Assembly (NCBI RefSeq): GCF_030269365.1
Contig: NZ_BSTF01000005.1
Span: 310,001-374,000, forward strand
Source: Lentzea sp. NBRC 102530
GTDB lineage: Bacteria; Actinomycetota; Actinomycetes; Mycobacteriales; Pseudonocardiaceae
Direction: 5' to 3'
Length of the DNA: 64,000 nt
Below are positions 43,381 to 50,877 of the stretch, piece after piece. Numbering within the stretch: position 1 is the first letter of the stretch; each line of letters begins with the position of its first letter. Made by a program: the position numbers and the translations under genes. Below the pieces are notes generated by a model. The model made no database searches. It was not told the origin of the DNA and worked only from the letters and a program-made list of their open reading frames with translations.

Positions 43381-44547
43381 TTAGATGCAGTACGTGGCCA
43401 ACGGCGGGAAGCCGTTGAAGCACACGGACGAATAGGAGGAGGTGTAGGCGCCCGCGTGGAGGATGTCCACGTGGTCACCCGCGACCAGGTCGAGCGGCAG
43501 GTCGTAGCGGGTGTGCTGGTAGATCACGTCGTCCGCGTCGCACGTCGGGCCCGCGAGCACGATCGGGCCGGTCTCGCCGCCGTCGCGCGAGGTCCGCAAC
43601 CGGTACGCGATCGCCTCGCCCTCGGTCTCGGCGAGGCCCTGGTAGCGACCGATGTCGACGTACACCCAGCGGCGTTCGTCCGAATAGGACTTCCGCGACA
43701 CCAGGACCACCGACGAACGGATCATGCCTGCCTCGGCGGAGATCGCCCGGCCCGGTTCGATCATCACCCTGGGCCGCGCGGAACCGAAGTGCCGCGCCAC
43801 CGAAGCCTCGATGGCGGAGGCGAAGGCCTCCAGTGAGGGCGTCGACTCCTGGTACACGGCGGGAAGCCCGCCGCCCAGGTTCACTGTCGACGTCTCGATG
43901 CCCTCCGCGCGCAGCTTCGCGGCGATCAGGGCGGCGTCGGCGATGCCGGAGTCCCAGCCCTCCACGGAGAGCTGCTGCGATCCCGCGTGGAACGCGACGC
44001 CGAGAGGAACGAGCCCCAGCCCGTGCGCCAGCCGCAAGAGATCCGTCGCCATCTCCGGATCGCAGCCGAACTTGTTGCCGAACGGGTAGGTGGAACCCTT
44101 GCTGTGCACGAGAATCCGCACCAGCACGGACGAACCGGGCGCGTGCTCGGCGACGAACCGCACGTCCTGCTCGCTGTCCGACACGAACATCCGCACGCCA
44201 CGCGAGTACGCGTACGCGATGTCCGCGGCCTTCTTGATGGGGTTGCTGTAGGAGATCGACGACGGCGCGGCGCCGCGCGCCAGGCACAGGTCGATCTCCG
44301 CGGGCGACGCCACGTCGAACTGCGAACCCTGCGCGACCAGCGTCGCGACCACGTCGGACTCGGGGTTGGACTTGACCGCGTAGAAGATGTCGACGAACGG
44401 CATCGCGGCGTGAATCGCCTGGTAGCGCGCGCGAATCGTCTCGAGGTCGATCACCAAGCACGGTGTCGACGGGTTCTCCTGGTCCAGGAAACGCCGAATA
44501 CGAGCCTCTGCCTCGTTGCGCCGATCAACGGCGAAGCTCTCGGTCAT
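43381..44547 (-). CDS. Ornithine/lysine decarboxylase, alanine-racemase-fold PLP enzyme
   Basis: 388 residues of the group IV (type III fold) decarboxylases. The PLP lysine is Lys59 in YAVKSNPE, and the phosphate-binding region reads EPGRAISAEAGM. The catalytic Cys is in GPTCDADDVIY and HAGSQ is also present. It makes putrescine from ornithine (or cadaverine from lysine). As the first gene of an operon with speD and speE it should supply putrescine for spermidine. This three-gene route is compact and complete. Confidence 0.93.
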   Translation of the reverse strand: MTESFAVDRRNEAEARIRRFLDQENPSTPCLVIDLETIRARYQAIHAAMPFVDIFYAVKSNPESDVVATLVAQGSQFDVASPAEIDLCLARGAAPSSISYSNPIKKAADIAYAYSRGVRMFVSDSEQDVRFVAEHAPGSSVLVRILVHSKGSTYPFGNKFGCDPEMATDLLRLAHGLGLVPLGVAFHAGSQQLSVEGWDSGIADAALIAAKLRAEGIETSTVNLGGGLPAVYQESTPSLEAFASAIEASVARHFGSARPRVMIEPGRAISAEAGMIRSSVVLVSRKSYSDERRWVYVDIGRYQGLAETEGEAIAYRLRTSRDGGETGPIVLAGPTCDADDVIYQHTRYDLPLDLVAGDHVDILHAGAYTSSYSSVCFNGFPPLATYCI

Positions 44548-44655
44548 TTCCCCAGGGGTCCCCCTTCATCCGCCTCGCGTTCCGTACGCGGGCACGGCCG
44601 TCCACTCTACGGCCTGGACACCGCAAGTGCGCAAGCCAGTCCAGGCGAGTGTGAT

Positions 44656-45840
44656 TTACCCAGCAGATCGCAGCTCGATCATCGTGATGTCCGGCGGGGC
44701 GCCGACGCGCACCGGCGGACCCCAGAAACCCGCGCCACGACTGGTGTAGAGCCACGTGTCGTCCACCTTCGACAACCCGGCGGTGCTGGGTTGCTGCAGC
44801 GGTACGAACAAGTTGAACGGTGCCATCTGTCCGCCGTGTGTATGACCGGACAACTGGAGGTCGACGCCGTGTGAAGAGGCGTCGCTGACCTGCACGGGCT
44901 GGTGCGACAGCAGGACGACCGGGTTGTTCCGGTCCCGGCCCGAGAGGGCCCGGCCGAAGTCCGGTCCGTCGTCGTAAGACTTCCCGGTCACGTCGTTCAC
45001 GCCCACGACCTCGATGCCGCCGGCGACCGTCAAACCCTCGTTGCGCAACGGGTTCACGCCGAGCCTGTCCAGTTCCGCGATCCACTGCTCGTGCCCGGAG
45101 AAGTACTCGTGGTTGCCCGTCACGAAGAAGCTGCCCTGCTTCGACACCAGGTCCTTCAACGGCGCGGCGGCCTCGCCCAGTTCGGCGACGGTGCCGTCCA
45201 CCAGGTCGCCGACGATCGCGACGAGGTCGGCCTCCTGCTCGTTGATCATCCGCACGATCCGCTCGGTGTGCGAGCGCCCGAGCAGCGGCCCGAGGTGGAT
45301 GTCGCTCACCACGGCGATACGGAACCCGGACAGCGAGGGCCGCAGCTTGTCCAGTGTCACCGGCACGTTCAGCAACTGCGGGTCACCGAGCGCCTGCGTC
45401 ATGCCGTATCCGACGACACCACCCGCGGCGACACCGGAACCGATCGCGACCGAGCGCGCGATGAACAGCCGCCGCGACGGGTCCGGCACGACCTCGACCG
45501 GTTCCACGGCCTCGGCGCCGGCGCCGACCGGCACCGGCGCGGCCGCCGCGCGCCGGAGCAGGATCCGCCGCGGGATCTCCGCGATGCCGAGCGCGAGCGC
45601 CAGGTAGAACAGCACCGCGAGCCAGACGAACCCGGGCCAGGCGAAGAACTTCCCGTACTCCGGCGGCACACGGCGCGTGACGACGAGAGCGCTCATCAGC
45701 ACCAGGAAGGCGCCGACGATCGCCACGGTGCCCGTGCGACGACCCAGCGTGCGCGGACGCGTGGTGTCCACGACCAGGCGCCGCCACAGGTACAAATGGC
45801 CCAACGCGACGGGGACGCCGAGGAGCAAAAGGAAAATCAC
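44656..45840 (-). CDS. Membrane-bound metallophosphoesterase
   Basis: 394 residues. The first ~110 residues hold three or four membrane helices (VIFLLLLGVPVALGHLYLW, GTVAIVGAFLVLMSALVV, FVWLAVLFYLALALGIAEI), then a further helix near residue 150. The catalytic domain shows the calcineurin-like motifs SDIHLG, GDLVDG, GNHEY, and GHTHGGQ. It is likely a cell-surface or membrane phosphatase. The GTG at 45840 has no Shine-Dalgarno; CATACT 6 bases upstream could be the -10 of a leaderless transcript. It is divergent from the sigma-factor gene. Confidence 0.92.
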   Translation of the reverse strand: MIFLLLLGVPVALGHLYLWRRLVVDTTRPRTLGRRTGTVAIVGAFLVLMSALVVTRRVPPEYGKFFAWPGFVWLAVLFYLALALGIAEIPRRILLRRAAAAPVPVGAGAEAVEPVEVVPDPSRRLFIARSVAIGSGVAAGGVVGYGMTQALGDPQLLNVPVTLDKLRPSLSGFRIAVVSDIHLGPLLGRSHTERIVRMINEQEADLVAIVGDLVDGTVAELGEAAAPLKDLVSKQGSFFVTGNHEYFSGHEQWIAELDRLGVNPLRNEGLTVAGGIEVVGVNDVTGKSYDDGPDFGRALSGRDRNNPVVLLSHQPVQVSDASSHGVDLQLSGHTHGGQMAPFNLFVPLQQPSTAGLSKVDDTWLYTSRGAGFWGPPVRVGAPPDITMIELRSAG

Positions 45841-45929
45841 GACATCAGTATGCGTTTCGTGAACTCCGTGCAACCCGCCAGGCCCCTGGTGGCGTGAGTA
45901 ACCCGGCACCGCAGACAGGGGGAGACCTG

Positions 45930-46427
45930 ATGAGTGACCGGGACGCCGCGTTCCAGGCCTACTTCGCGGCCCGTTCCGACGCCCTGCGCGGCACGGCGTA
46001 CCTGCTGTGCGGCGACTGGCATCGGGCGGAAGACCTGGTGCAGCAGAGCTTCACGAAGCTGTACCTGGCCTGGGGCAGGCTCGGCCGGCACGAGGCGCTG
46101 GACGGCTACACCCGGCAGATCCTGGTGCGGACGTTCCTGTCCGAGCGGCGGCGCGGGTGGTTCCGGTTCGAGTCGGCGAGCGACGAGGTCGCCGACGCGG
46201 CGGCCCCGCCGGGCGGTCACCCCGAGGAACGCGTGGTGTTGCTGGAGGCGCTGGCGAAGGTGCCTCCGAAGCAACGCGCCTGCCTCGTCCTGCGGTACTG
46301 GGAGGACCTGTCGATCGAGCAGACGGCCGCGGTCCTCAAGTGTTCGGGAGGAACCGTGAAGAGCCAGGCCGCGCGGGGGCTGCAGACGCTGCGCGGCCTG
46401 CTTTCGGAGCAGGAGAGGGTTCGATGA
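45930..46427 (+). CDS. SigE-family RNA polymerase sigma factor (ECF group)
   Basis: 165 residues. Region 2 is at ~10-75 (FAARSDALRGTAYLLCGDWHRAEDLVQQSF, LYLAWGRL) and region 4 at ~105-155 (ALAKVPPKQRACLVLRYWEDLSIEQTAAVLKCSGGTVKSQ). This is the actinomycete SigE-type group of ECF factors. The ATG at 45930 follows GGGGAGA. The next gene overlaps by 4 bases and encodes a membrane protein in the position of an anti-sigma factor. Confidence 0.93.
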   Translation: MSDRDAAFQAYFAARSDALRGTAYLLCGDWHRAEDLVQQSFTKLYLAWGRLGRHEALDGYTRQILVRTFLSERRRGWFRFESASDEVADAAAPPGGHPEERVVLLEALAKVPPKQRACLVLRYWEDLSIEQTAAVLKCSGGTVKSQAARGLQTLRGLLSEQERVR

Positions 46428-47254
46428 ACGAAGAGGACCTCAAGCGAGCGTTCCAGGACGTGGTGGTGGCGAGCAGCCCGCCGCCCTCGATGGATCCGGG
46501 CATCGCGCTCGAAAAGGCGCACCAGGCCCGTTCGAAACGGCGTGCGTCCGTCACCGGGGCGGTGGTCGCCGTGCTGGTCGTCGGCGTCGGCCTGGGAACG
46601 GCGTTCGCGCTGAACCCCGCAGCCACCGAGGACCACCTCCTGGGGACGGGCCCGAGCAGCAGTTCGAGACCCCCCGGCGGTTCTCCCCACCTCAAGCCCC
46701 CTCTCAGCGGGCCGCGGTACGAGAACGCGAAGAAACTGCTGGGCGACCTGAAAACCGTGGTCCCCGCCGGGTACTCGATCCCGAAGCTGGAGCCCTACGA
46801 CGCCCGGTACGACCACAACGAGTCCGAGATCTTCCGAGCCATCCCCACACCCGGCGAGGAAGAGGGCACGGTGAGCGATGTCTGGTTCTACCAGGCACGC
46901 ATCGCCGTGCAGAAGGAAGACCGCGTCGGGGTGCTGGAGGTCTACGTGCGCGCACTCGGACCGGACGCGACCGCCGACAGCTGTGCCGCTTCCCTGTTGC
47001 TGGGCGGGACCGGCGGTGACTGCGGGTACGTCAGCGTGAACGGGCAGCAGGTCGGTGTGGCACGCGCCGTCGACGACCGCCGGAAGGTCGACGTGGCGGC
47101 GTCTTTCCGGGCGTCCAACGGCACGGTCGTCACGGTCATGCAGGACCGGCAGGTCGGGTACGAGCGGGGACGCCCCGGTCTGGAGAGCGACGTGTTCACC
47201 GACGAGCAGCTGGCCGCGATTGCGACCGATCCGAGGTTCGCCATCGCCAGGTGA
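46424..47254 (+). CDS. Membrane protein paired with the sigma factor, possible anti-sigma factor
   Basis: 276 residues. The short cytoplasmic N-terminus begins MNEEDLKRAFQDVVVAS, one membrane helix follows (SVTGAVVAVLVVGVGLGTAFAL, ~42-64), and the rest is an extracytoplasmic domain with two cysteines. The ATGA overlap with the sigma gene and the one-helix layout are typical of partners of SigE-group factors in actinomycetes. No zinc anti-sigma HxxxCxxC motif is present, so direct anti-sigma activity is inference. Confidence 0.75.
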   Translation: MNEEDLKRAFQDVVVASSPPPSMDPGIALEKAHQARSKRRASVTGAVVAVLVVGVGLGTAFALNPAATEDHLLGTGPSSSSRPPGGSPHLKPPLSGPRYENAKKLLGDLKTVVPAGYSIPKLEPYDARYDHNESEIFRAIPTPGEEEGTVSDVWFYQARIAVQKEDRVGVLEVYVRALGPDATADSCAASLLLGGTGGDCGYVSVNGQQVGVARAVDDRRKVDVAASFRASNGTVVTVMQDRQVGYERGRPGLESDVFTDEQLAAIATDPRFAIAR

Positions 47255-47275
47255 GTTTCGAAATGCTCGGGGGCC

Positions 47276-47290
47276 GTCACGATTCGTGAC
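47276..47290. terminator. Short hairpin after the sigma operon
   Basis: GTCACG (47276-47281) and CGTGAC (47285-47290) pair perfectly around a 3-base loop and are flanked by GGGGG and CCCTC tracts that can extend the stem. Confidence 0.55.
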
Positions 47291-47345
47291 CGCCCTCTCT
47301 CGTTGGTCCTTTCGGGTGTTTTGCCAGGTAGAGTGCCGCCTCGGA

Positions 47346-49331
47346 ATGCGGACACTGCTCATCGACAACTACGACTCGTTCACGTTCAACCTCTTCCAGC
47401 ACCTCGCCGAGGTGAACGGCGCCGAGCCCGTGGTCGTCCACAACGACGACCCGCGCTTCCGGCTGTCCGCGCTGAGGTCGTTCGACAACGTCGTGATCTC
47501 GCCCGGCCCCGGCCGACCGGGAAATCCCGCCGACTTCGGCATCTGCCGCGCGGTGATCGACCACGCCGAGATCCCGTTGCTGGGCGTGTGCCTGGGACAC
47601 CAAGGACTTTGTCTGTCGTACGGCGCCACTGTCGGCCCTGCGCCCGTGCCGCGGCATGGAATCGTCTCGCCGGTTACACACACGGGCGTCGATGTGTTCG
47701 CAGGGCTGCCGTCGCCGTTGAACGTCGTGCGCTACCACTCGTTGGCCGTCACCGATCTGCCGTCCGCTCTGGAACCCGTCGCGTGGAGCGACGACTCCGT
47801 CCTGATGGGTGTGCGCGCTCTGGACAGACCCGCGTGGGGTCTTCAGTTCCACCCCGAGTCGATCTGCACGGACGCGGGGCGCGAGATGCTCGCGAACTTC
47901 GCCGCGCTGACGCCCACGCGGACCGCCGCCGTTCCGGAACCGCCTCAGGTTCGTCCGGCGCCTCAGCAGCGCCCAGTGCACGTCCGGAAGCTCGCTGTGG
48001 CCGTCGACGCGGAACAGGCGTTCGCGGCGCTCCACGGCGCTTCTGGGGCCGCGTTCTGGCTGGACAGCGGGACCGGGGGCAGGTTCTCGTTCCTCGGTGA
48101 CGCCTCCGGGCCGCTCGCCCGCGTCGCGCAGTACTCGGTGGCGGACCGCGTGCTGACCCTCGACGGCGTCCCGCAGGCGTGCGAGTCGTTCTTCGGCTGG
48201 CTCGACGAGGACGTGGCGCGGTGGACCGTCGAGCAGCCAGACGTGCCGTTCGACTTCGCGCTCGGCTGGGTCGGCTACCTCGGGTACGAGCTGAAGGCGG
48301 AGTGCGGCGGCGACTTCGCCCACCGCGCGGAACAGCCGGACGCGTCGTTCGTCTTCGCGGACCGGGCCGTCGTTCTCGATCACGCCGATGATTGCGTCTA
48401 TTTGCTGTCGTTGAGCGAGGACGCGTGGTTCGACGAGGTTTCCGCACTTCTGGTTCGTCTGTCGCCATTGACCGAACCTTCGAGGCCGGTCGTGTCCGAG
48501 GTGACGTTGCGGCATCCGCGCGCGCACTACCTGAAGCTGATCGCCGCGTGCCAGGAAGCGATCACGGCGGGGGAGACGTACGAGGCTTGTCTGACGAACA
48601 TGATGTCGTGGCGTGCCTCGCTCGACCCGTGGGACACTTATCGGCTGCTTCGCGCCGCAAATCCCGTTCCGTTCGGGGCGTTGCTGCGTTTCGGTGACCT
48701 CTCCGTGCTCAGCACGTCACCCGAACGATTTATCCGGGTGGGCCGAGATGGCGTGGTGGAGTCATCGCCGATCAAGGGCACGCGTCCCCGGGGCGTTGAT
48801 GAGGCATCCGACGAGATGTTGCGCACAACGTTGGCGCGATCGGTCAAGGACCGCGCGGAGAACCTGATGATCGTGGACCTGGTCCGCAACGATCTCGGCA
48901 CGTGCGCGGAAGTCGGTTCGGTCGAGGTGACGCGGTTGTTCGACGTCGAGAGCTACGCGACCGTACACCAATTGGTGAGCACCGTGCGGGCCCGACTTCG
49001 GCCGGACAGTTCTACCGTCCGATGTGTTCGGGCAGCGTTTCCCGGTGGTTCCATGACCGGTGCGCCGAAGATCCGGACCATGCAGATCCTGGATGGGTTG
49101 GAAGCCGGTCCACGTGGGGTGTACTCGGGAGCGCTCGGTTACTTCTCGCTCAACGGAGCCGCCGACTTCAGCATCGTCATCCGAACCCTGGTCGCGAACT
49201 CCGACCAGGTGAGTTTCGGGGTGGGCGGAGCGGTCATCTCGCTGTCCGACCCGGACGAGGAATTCGAGGAGACAGCGGTCAAGGCCGCTGCCGTGTTACG
49301 CCTGTTCGGAGCGCACTTTCCCGACAGATGA
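47346..49331 (+). CDS. pabAB: Fused aminodeoxychorismate synthase (PabA-PabB)
   Basis: 661 residues. Residues 1-~195 are a class I glutamine amidotransferase with DNYDSFTFNL, the nucleophile in GVCLGHQG and the FHPES triad segment. After a short linker, residues ~215-660 are the chorismate-binding PabB part (PIKGTRPRG, ENLMIVDLVRNDLG, GSMTGAPKIRTM). Lys in PIKGT marks 4-amino-4-deoxychorismate synthase rather than anthranilate synthase, which has PIAGT. It feeds 4-aminobenzoate for folate. Fused forms also occur in antibiotic clusters, but no such cluster is seen here. TAGAGT lies 13 bases before the ATG. Confidence 0.93.
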   Translation: MRTLLIDNYDSFTFNLFQHLAEVNGAEPVVVHNDDPRFRLSALRSFDNVVISPGPGRPGNPADFGICRAVIDHAEIPLLGVCLGHQGLCLSYGATVGPAPVPRHGIVSPVTHTGVDVFAGLPSPLNVVRYHSLAVTDLPSALEPVAWSDDSVLMGVRALDRPAWGLQFHPESICTDAGREMLANFAALTPTRTAAVPEPPQVRPAPQQRPVHVRKLAVAVDAEQAFAALHGASGAAFWLDSGTGGRFSFLGDASGPLARVAQYSVADRVLTLDGVPQACESFFGWLDEDVARWTVEQPDVPFDFALGWVGYLGYELKAECGGDFAHRAEQPDASFVFADRAVVLDHADDCVYLLSLSEDAWFDEVSALLVRLSPLTEPSRPVVSEVTLRHPRAHYLKLIAACQEAITAGETYEACLTNMMSWRASLDPWDTYRLLRAANPVPFGALLRFGDLSVLSTSPERFIRVGRDGVVESSPIKGTRPRGVDEASDEMLRTTLARSVKDRAENLMIVDLVRNDLGTCAEVGSVEVTRLFDVESYATVHQLVSTVRARLRPDSSTVRCVRAAFPGGSMTGAPKIRTMQILDGLEAGPRGVYSGALGYFSLNGAADFSIVIRTLVANSDQVSFGVGGAVISLSDPDEEFEETAVKAAAVLRLFGAHFPDR

Positions 49332-49388
49332 ACCGAGCGTTCCGGGGATAGTGTGAACGAACCGGGATGTGGTGGGCTCAAGGGTTTA

Positions 49389-49418
49389 ACACGTCGGCCG
49401 GCGGCCCGGCCGACGTGT
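49389..49418. terminator. Convergent terminator between pabAB and lsr2
   Basis: A perfect 13-bp stem (ACACGTCGGCCGG, 49389-49401, with 49406-49418) with a 4-base CGGC loop. Confidence 0.88.
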
Positions 49419-49442
49419 GGAAACCTCGCGTGTTCGCGCAGG

Positions 49443-49784
49443 TCAGGAGGCGTGCGCTTCCTGGAACTGCACGACCAGGTTCTGCGGAATGCGACCGCGG
49501 TCGGAGATCTGGTGACCCTGAGCGCGAGCCCAGTCGCGAATGCGCTGCGCCTCTGCCTTGTCGGTCGCCTTCACCGTGGACTTGCCGGTGCCCTTGCGCT
49601 GCTTGCGGCCGCCCGCACGGCGAGCCTTGGCGACGAAGTCCGCCAGCGACTCACGAAGCCGCTCCGCATTTCCCTTCGACAGGTCGATGGCGTACTCGAC
49701 ACCGTCAAGTGCGAAGGTCACGGTCTCGTCGGCTTCTCCGCCGTCGAGGTCGTCGATGAGTTGGACGACGGTCTGCTGTGCCAC
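49443..49784 (-). CDS. lsr2: Lsr2 nucleoid-associated protein
   Basis: 113 residues, full length. It has the N-terminal oligomerisation domain (VVQLIDDLDGGEADETVTFALDGVEYAIDLS) and C-terminal DNA-binding domain. The AT-hook-like DNA contact is normally RGR, here in ISDRGRIPQNLVVQF. Lsr2 is the actinobacterial H-NS analogue that bridges and silences AT-rich, often foreign, DNA. The GTG start at 49784 has GGAGG upstream. A terminator-like hairpin lies about 90 bases upstream in its leader region. Confidence 0.96.
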   Translation of the reverse strand: MAQQTVVQLIDDLDGGEADETVTFALDGVEYAIDLSKGNAERLRESLADFVAKARRAGGRKQRKGTGKSTVKATDKAEAQRIRDWARAQGHQISDRGRIPQNLVVQFQEAHAS

Positions 49785-49870
49785 TGTTCCTCCGTTGGGT
49801 ACTCACATAGCACGCGGATCCTCGACGTAACCACGTGCTTCGACAACACCATAGTCCACACGAGGAAAAA

Positions 49871-49887
49871 CGGCGAACCTTTCGCCG
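49871..49887 (-). terminator. Hairpin with T-tract upstream of lsr2
   Basis: Read on the minus strand, CGGCGAA-AGG-TTCGCCG is followed by TTTTT, a compact intrinsic-terminator shape that is rare in such GC-rich DNA. No minus-strand gene lies upstream, so it may attenuate lsr2 itself, or simply flank its promoter (TATGGT is closer to the gene). Confidence 0.5.
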
Positions 49888-50061
49888 CTAAAATGTGACC
49901 CCAACCGCCCGGTCGGGGCATTTCCGGGGTAAACCACACGGGTGTTATGGGTCCAAAATGTGCAGCTAGTCGTCTCACTTCGGCCCGTTGCTGGGCTTGC
50001 CGGACGCTTCCCCATTCCCGCTGACGGAGCAGTGGTCGCACATAACGCACCGCCAACCGGT

Positions 50062-50092
50062 GCGGGTATCCTCGACATACCCGCACGGGGTA
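50062..50092. promoter_or_regulatory. Probable CsoR operator upstream of csoR
   Basis: TACCC-GCACG-GGGTA (50078-50092) is a perfect inverted repeat of the kind bound by CsoR repressors. A second repeat, GCGGGTA (50062-50068) with TACCCGC (50078-50084), shares its right half. The site lies 18 bases before the csoR start, suggesting autoregulation. Confidence 0.65.
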
Positions 50093-50109
50093 GGGAAGGT
50101 CAGGAGCCG

Positions 50110-50391
50110 ATGCACGGGTACACCGCGGACAAGGACGCATACCTCAAGCGACTGCGCCGCATCGAGGGACAGATCCGCGGCCTCCAGCGCATGGTCGAGA
50201 ACGACGAATACTGCATCGACGTCCTCACCCAGATCTCCGCGGCCACGAAGGCCCTGCAGGCCGTGTCGCTGGGGTTGCTCGACGAGCACCTCAAGCATTG
50301 TGTGGCCCAAGCCGCGGCGGAAGGCGGCGCGGTGGCCGAGGAGAAGCTCGCCGAGGCGTCGGCGGCGATCGGCAGGCTGGTCAAGTCGTAG
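50110..50391 (+). CDS. csoR: CsoR-type copper-sensing repressor
   Basis: 93 residues, all helical. Cys35 (EYCIDVL), His60 and Cys64 (EHLKHC) match the Cys-His-Cys copper(I) site of CsoR (36-61-65 in the mycobacterial protein). KRLRRIEGQIRGLQRMV is the DUF156 signature. Copper binding releases the protein from DNA. AGGAG is 4 bases before the ATG. No copper ATPase or chaperone gene adjoins it, so it probably controls targets elsewhere as well as itself. Confidence 0.92.
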   Translation: MHGYTADKDAYLKRLRRIEGQIRGLQRMVENDEYCIDVLTQISAATKALQAVSLGLLDEHLKHCVAQAAAEGGAVAEEKLAEASAAIGRLVKS

Positions 50392-50443
50392 GGGGTCCCT
50401 GGACAAACCCCTTGGACTGATCCGCTAGAGTTCACCCTGCTAC

Positions 50444-50517
50444 GCCCCCGTAGCCCAATCGGCAGAGGCAGCGGACTCAAAATCCGTCCAGTGTGCGTTC
50501 GAGTCGCACCGGGGGCA
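50444..50517 (+). tRNA. tRNA-Leu (anticodon CAA)
   Basis: A 74-base cloverleaf. The acceptor stem is GCCCCCG/CGGGGGC, the anticodon stem-loop is GCGGA-CTCAAAA-TCCGT and the T arm is GTGCG-TTCGAGT-CGCAC, with discriminator A. The anticodon at positions 34-36 is CAA, reading UUG leucine codons. No CCA is encoded. The D stem has three pairs, as in class II tRNAs, but the variable region is only 5 bases (CCAGT) where leucine tRNAs normally have a long arm. Confidence 0.88.
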
Positions 50518-50524
50518 CGGACTT

Positions 50525-50567
50525 CGGGCGAGGTATGTCTGCGGAAAGCGCAGACCATGCCTCGCCC
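50525..50567 (+). terminator. Terminator after tRNA-Leu
   Basis: CGGGCGAGGTATGTCTGCG (50525-50543) pairs with 50547-50567 with one mismatch and one bulge around a GAA-type loop. A TGTTTTCTG tract follows. Confidence 0.8.
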
Positions 50568-50568
50568 G

Positions 50569-50640
50569 TGGTGTTTTCTGGGGGCCGAGCCCCCAGACCC
50601 CCAGCCGGGCGCTGCGCCCCGGACCCCGCTTCGGGTCTTC
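50569..50640. repeat. Dispersed GC-rich hairpin element, copy B
   Basis: GTGTTTTCTGGGGGCCGAGC followed by CCCCCAGACCCCC and GCCGGGCGCTGCGCCCCGG matches the element at 33419 over about 45 bases. It stands directly after the tRNA terminator. The rest of the gap up to 50877 has no supportable gene. Confidence 0.65.
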
Positions 50641-50877
50641 GCTTCGCTCGACCCGTCCTGTGTGGGCCATTCCATTGTGGAATCGGTGAATCACTGTTGC
50701 TCGGGTGGGATGTGCGTGTAAGGCGTGCCGTCGTAATGAAGTTGAGTATTGGTCTTGGCTCCGCCCGTTGCGCGGTGGTCCCTCCGTCGTTGATCAAGGC
50801 CGAACGGCGGATGTGAGCGGTGCTGGGCGCCGCTACGGTTCGTGCTGGATTGCATGAACGTGTGCGGGAGTCCTTCG

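Noticed and set aside
46424..47254. Zinc-binding anti-sigma factor
   Set aside because: The protein sits in the right place but lacks the HxxxCxxC motif, so I describe it only as a membrane partner of the sigma factor.
49803..50078. Minus-strand frame of 91 codons between lsr2 and csoR
   Set aside because: It covers the lsr2 leader hairpin and the csoR operator and has no ribosome-binding site.
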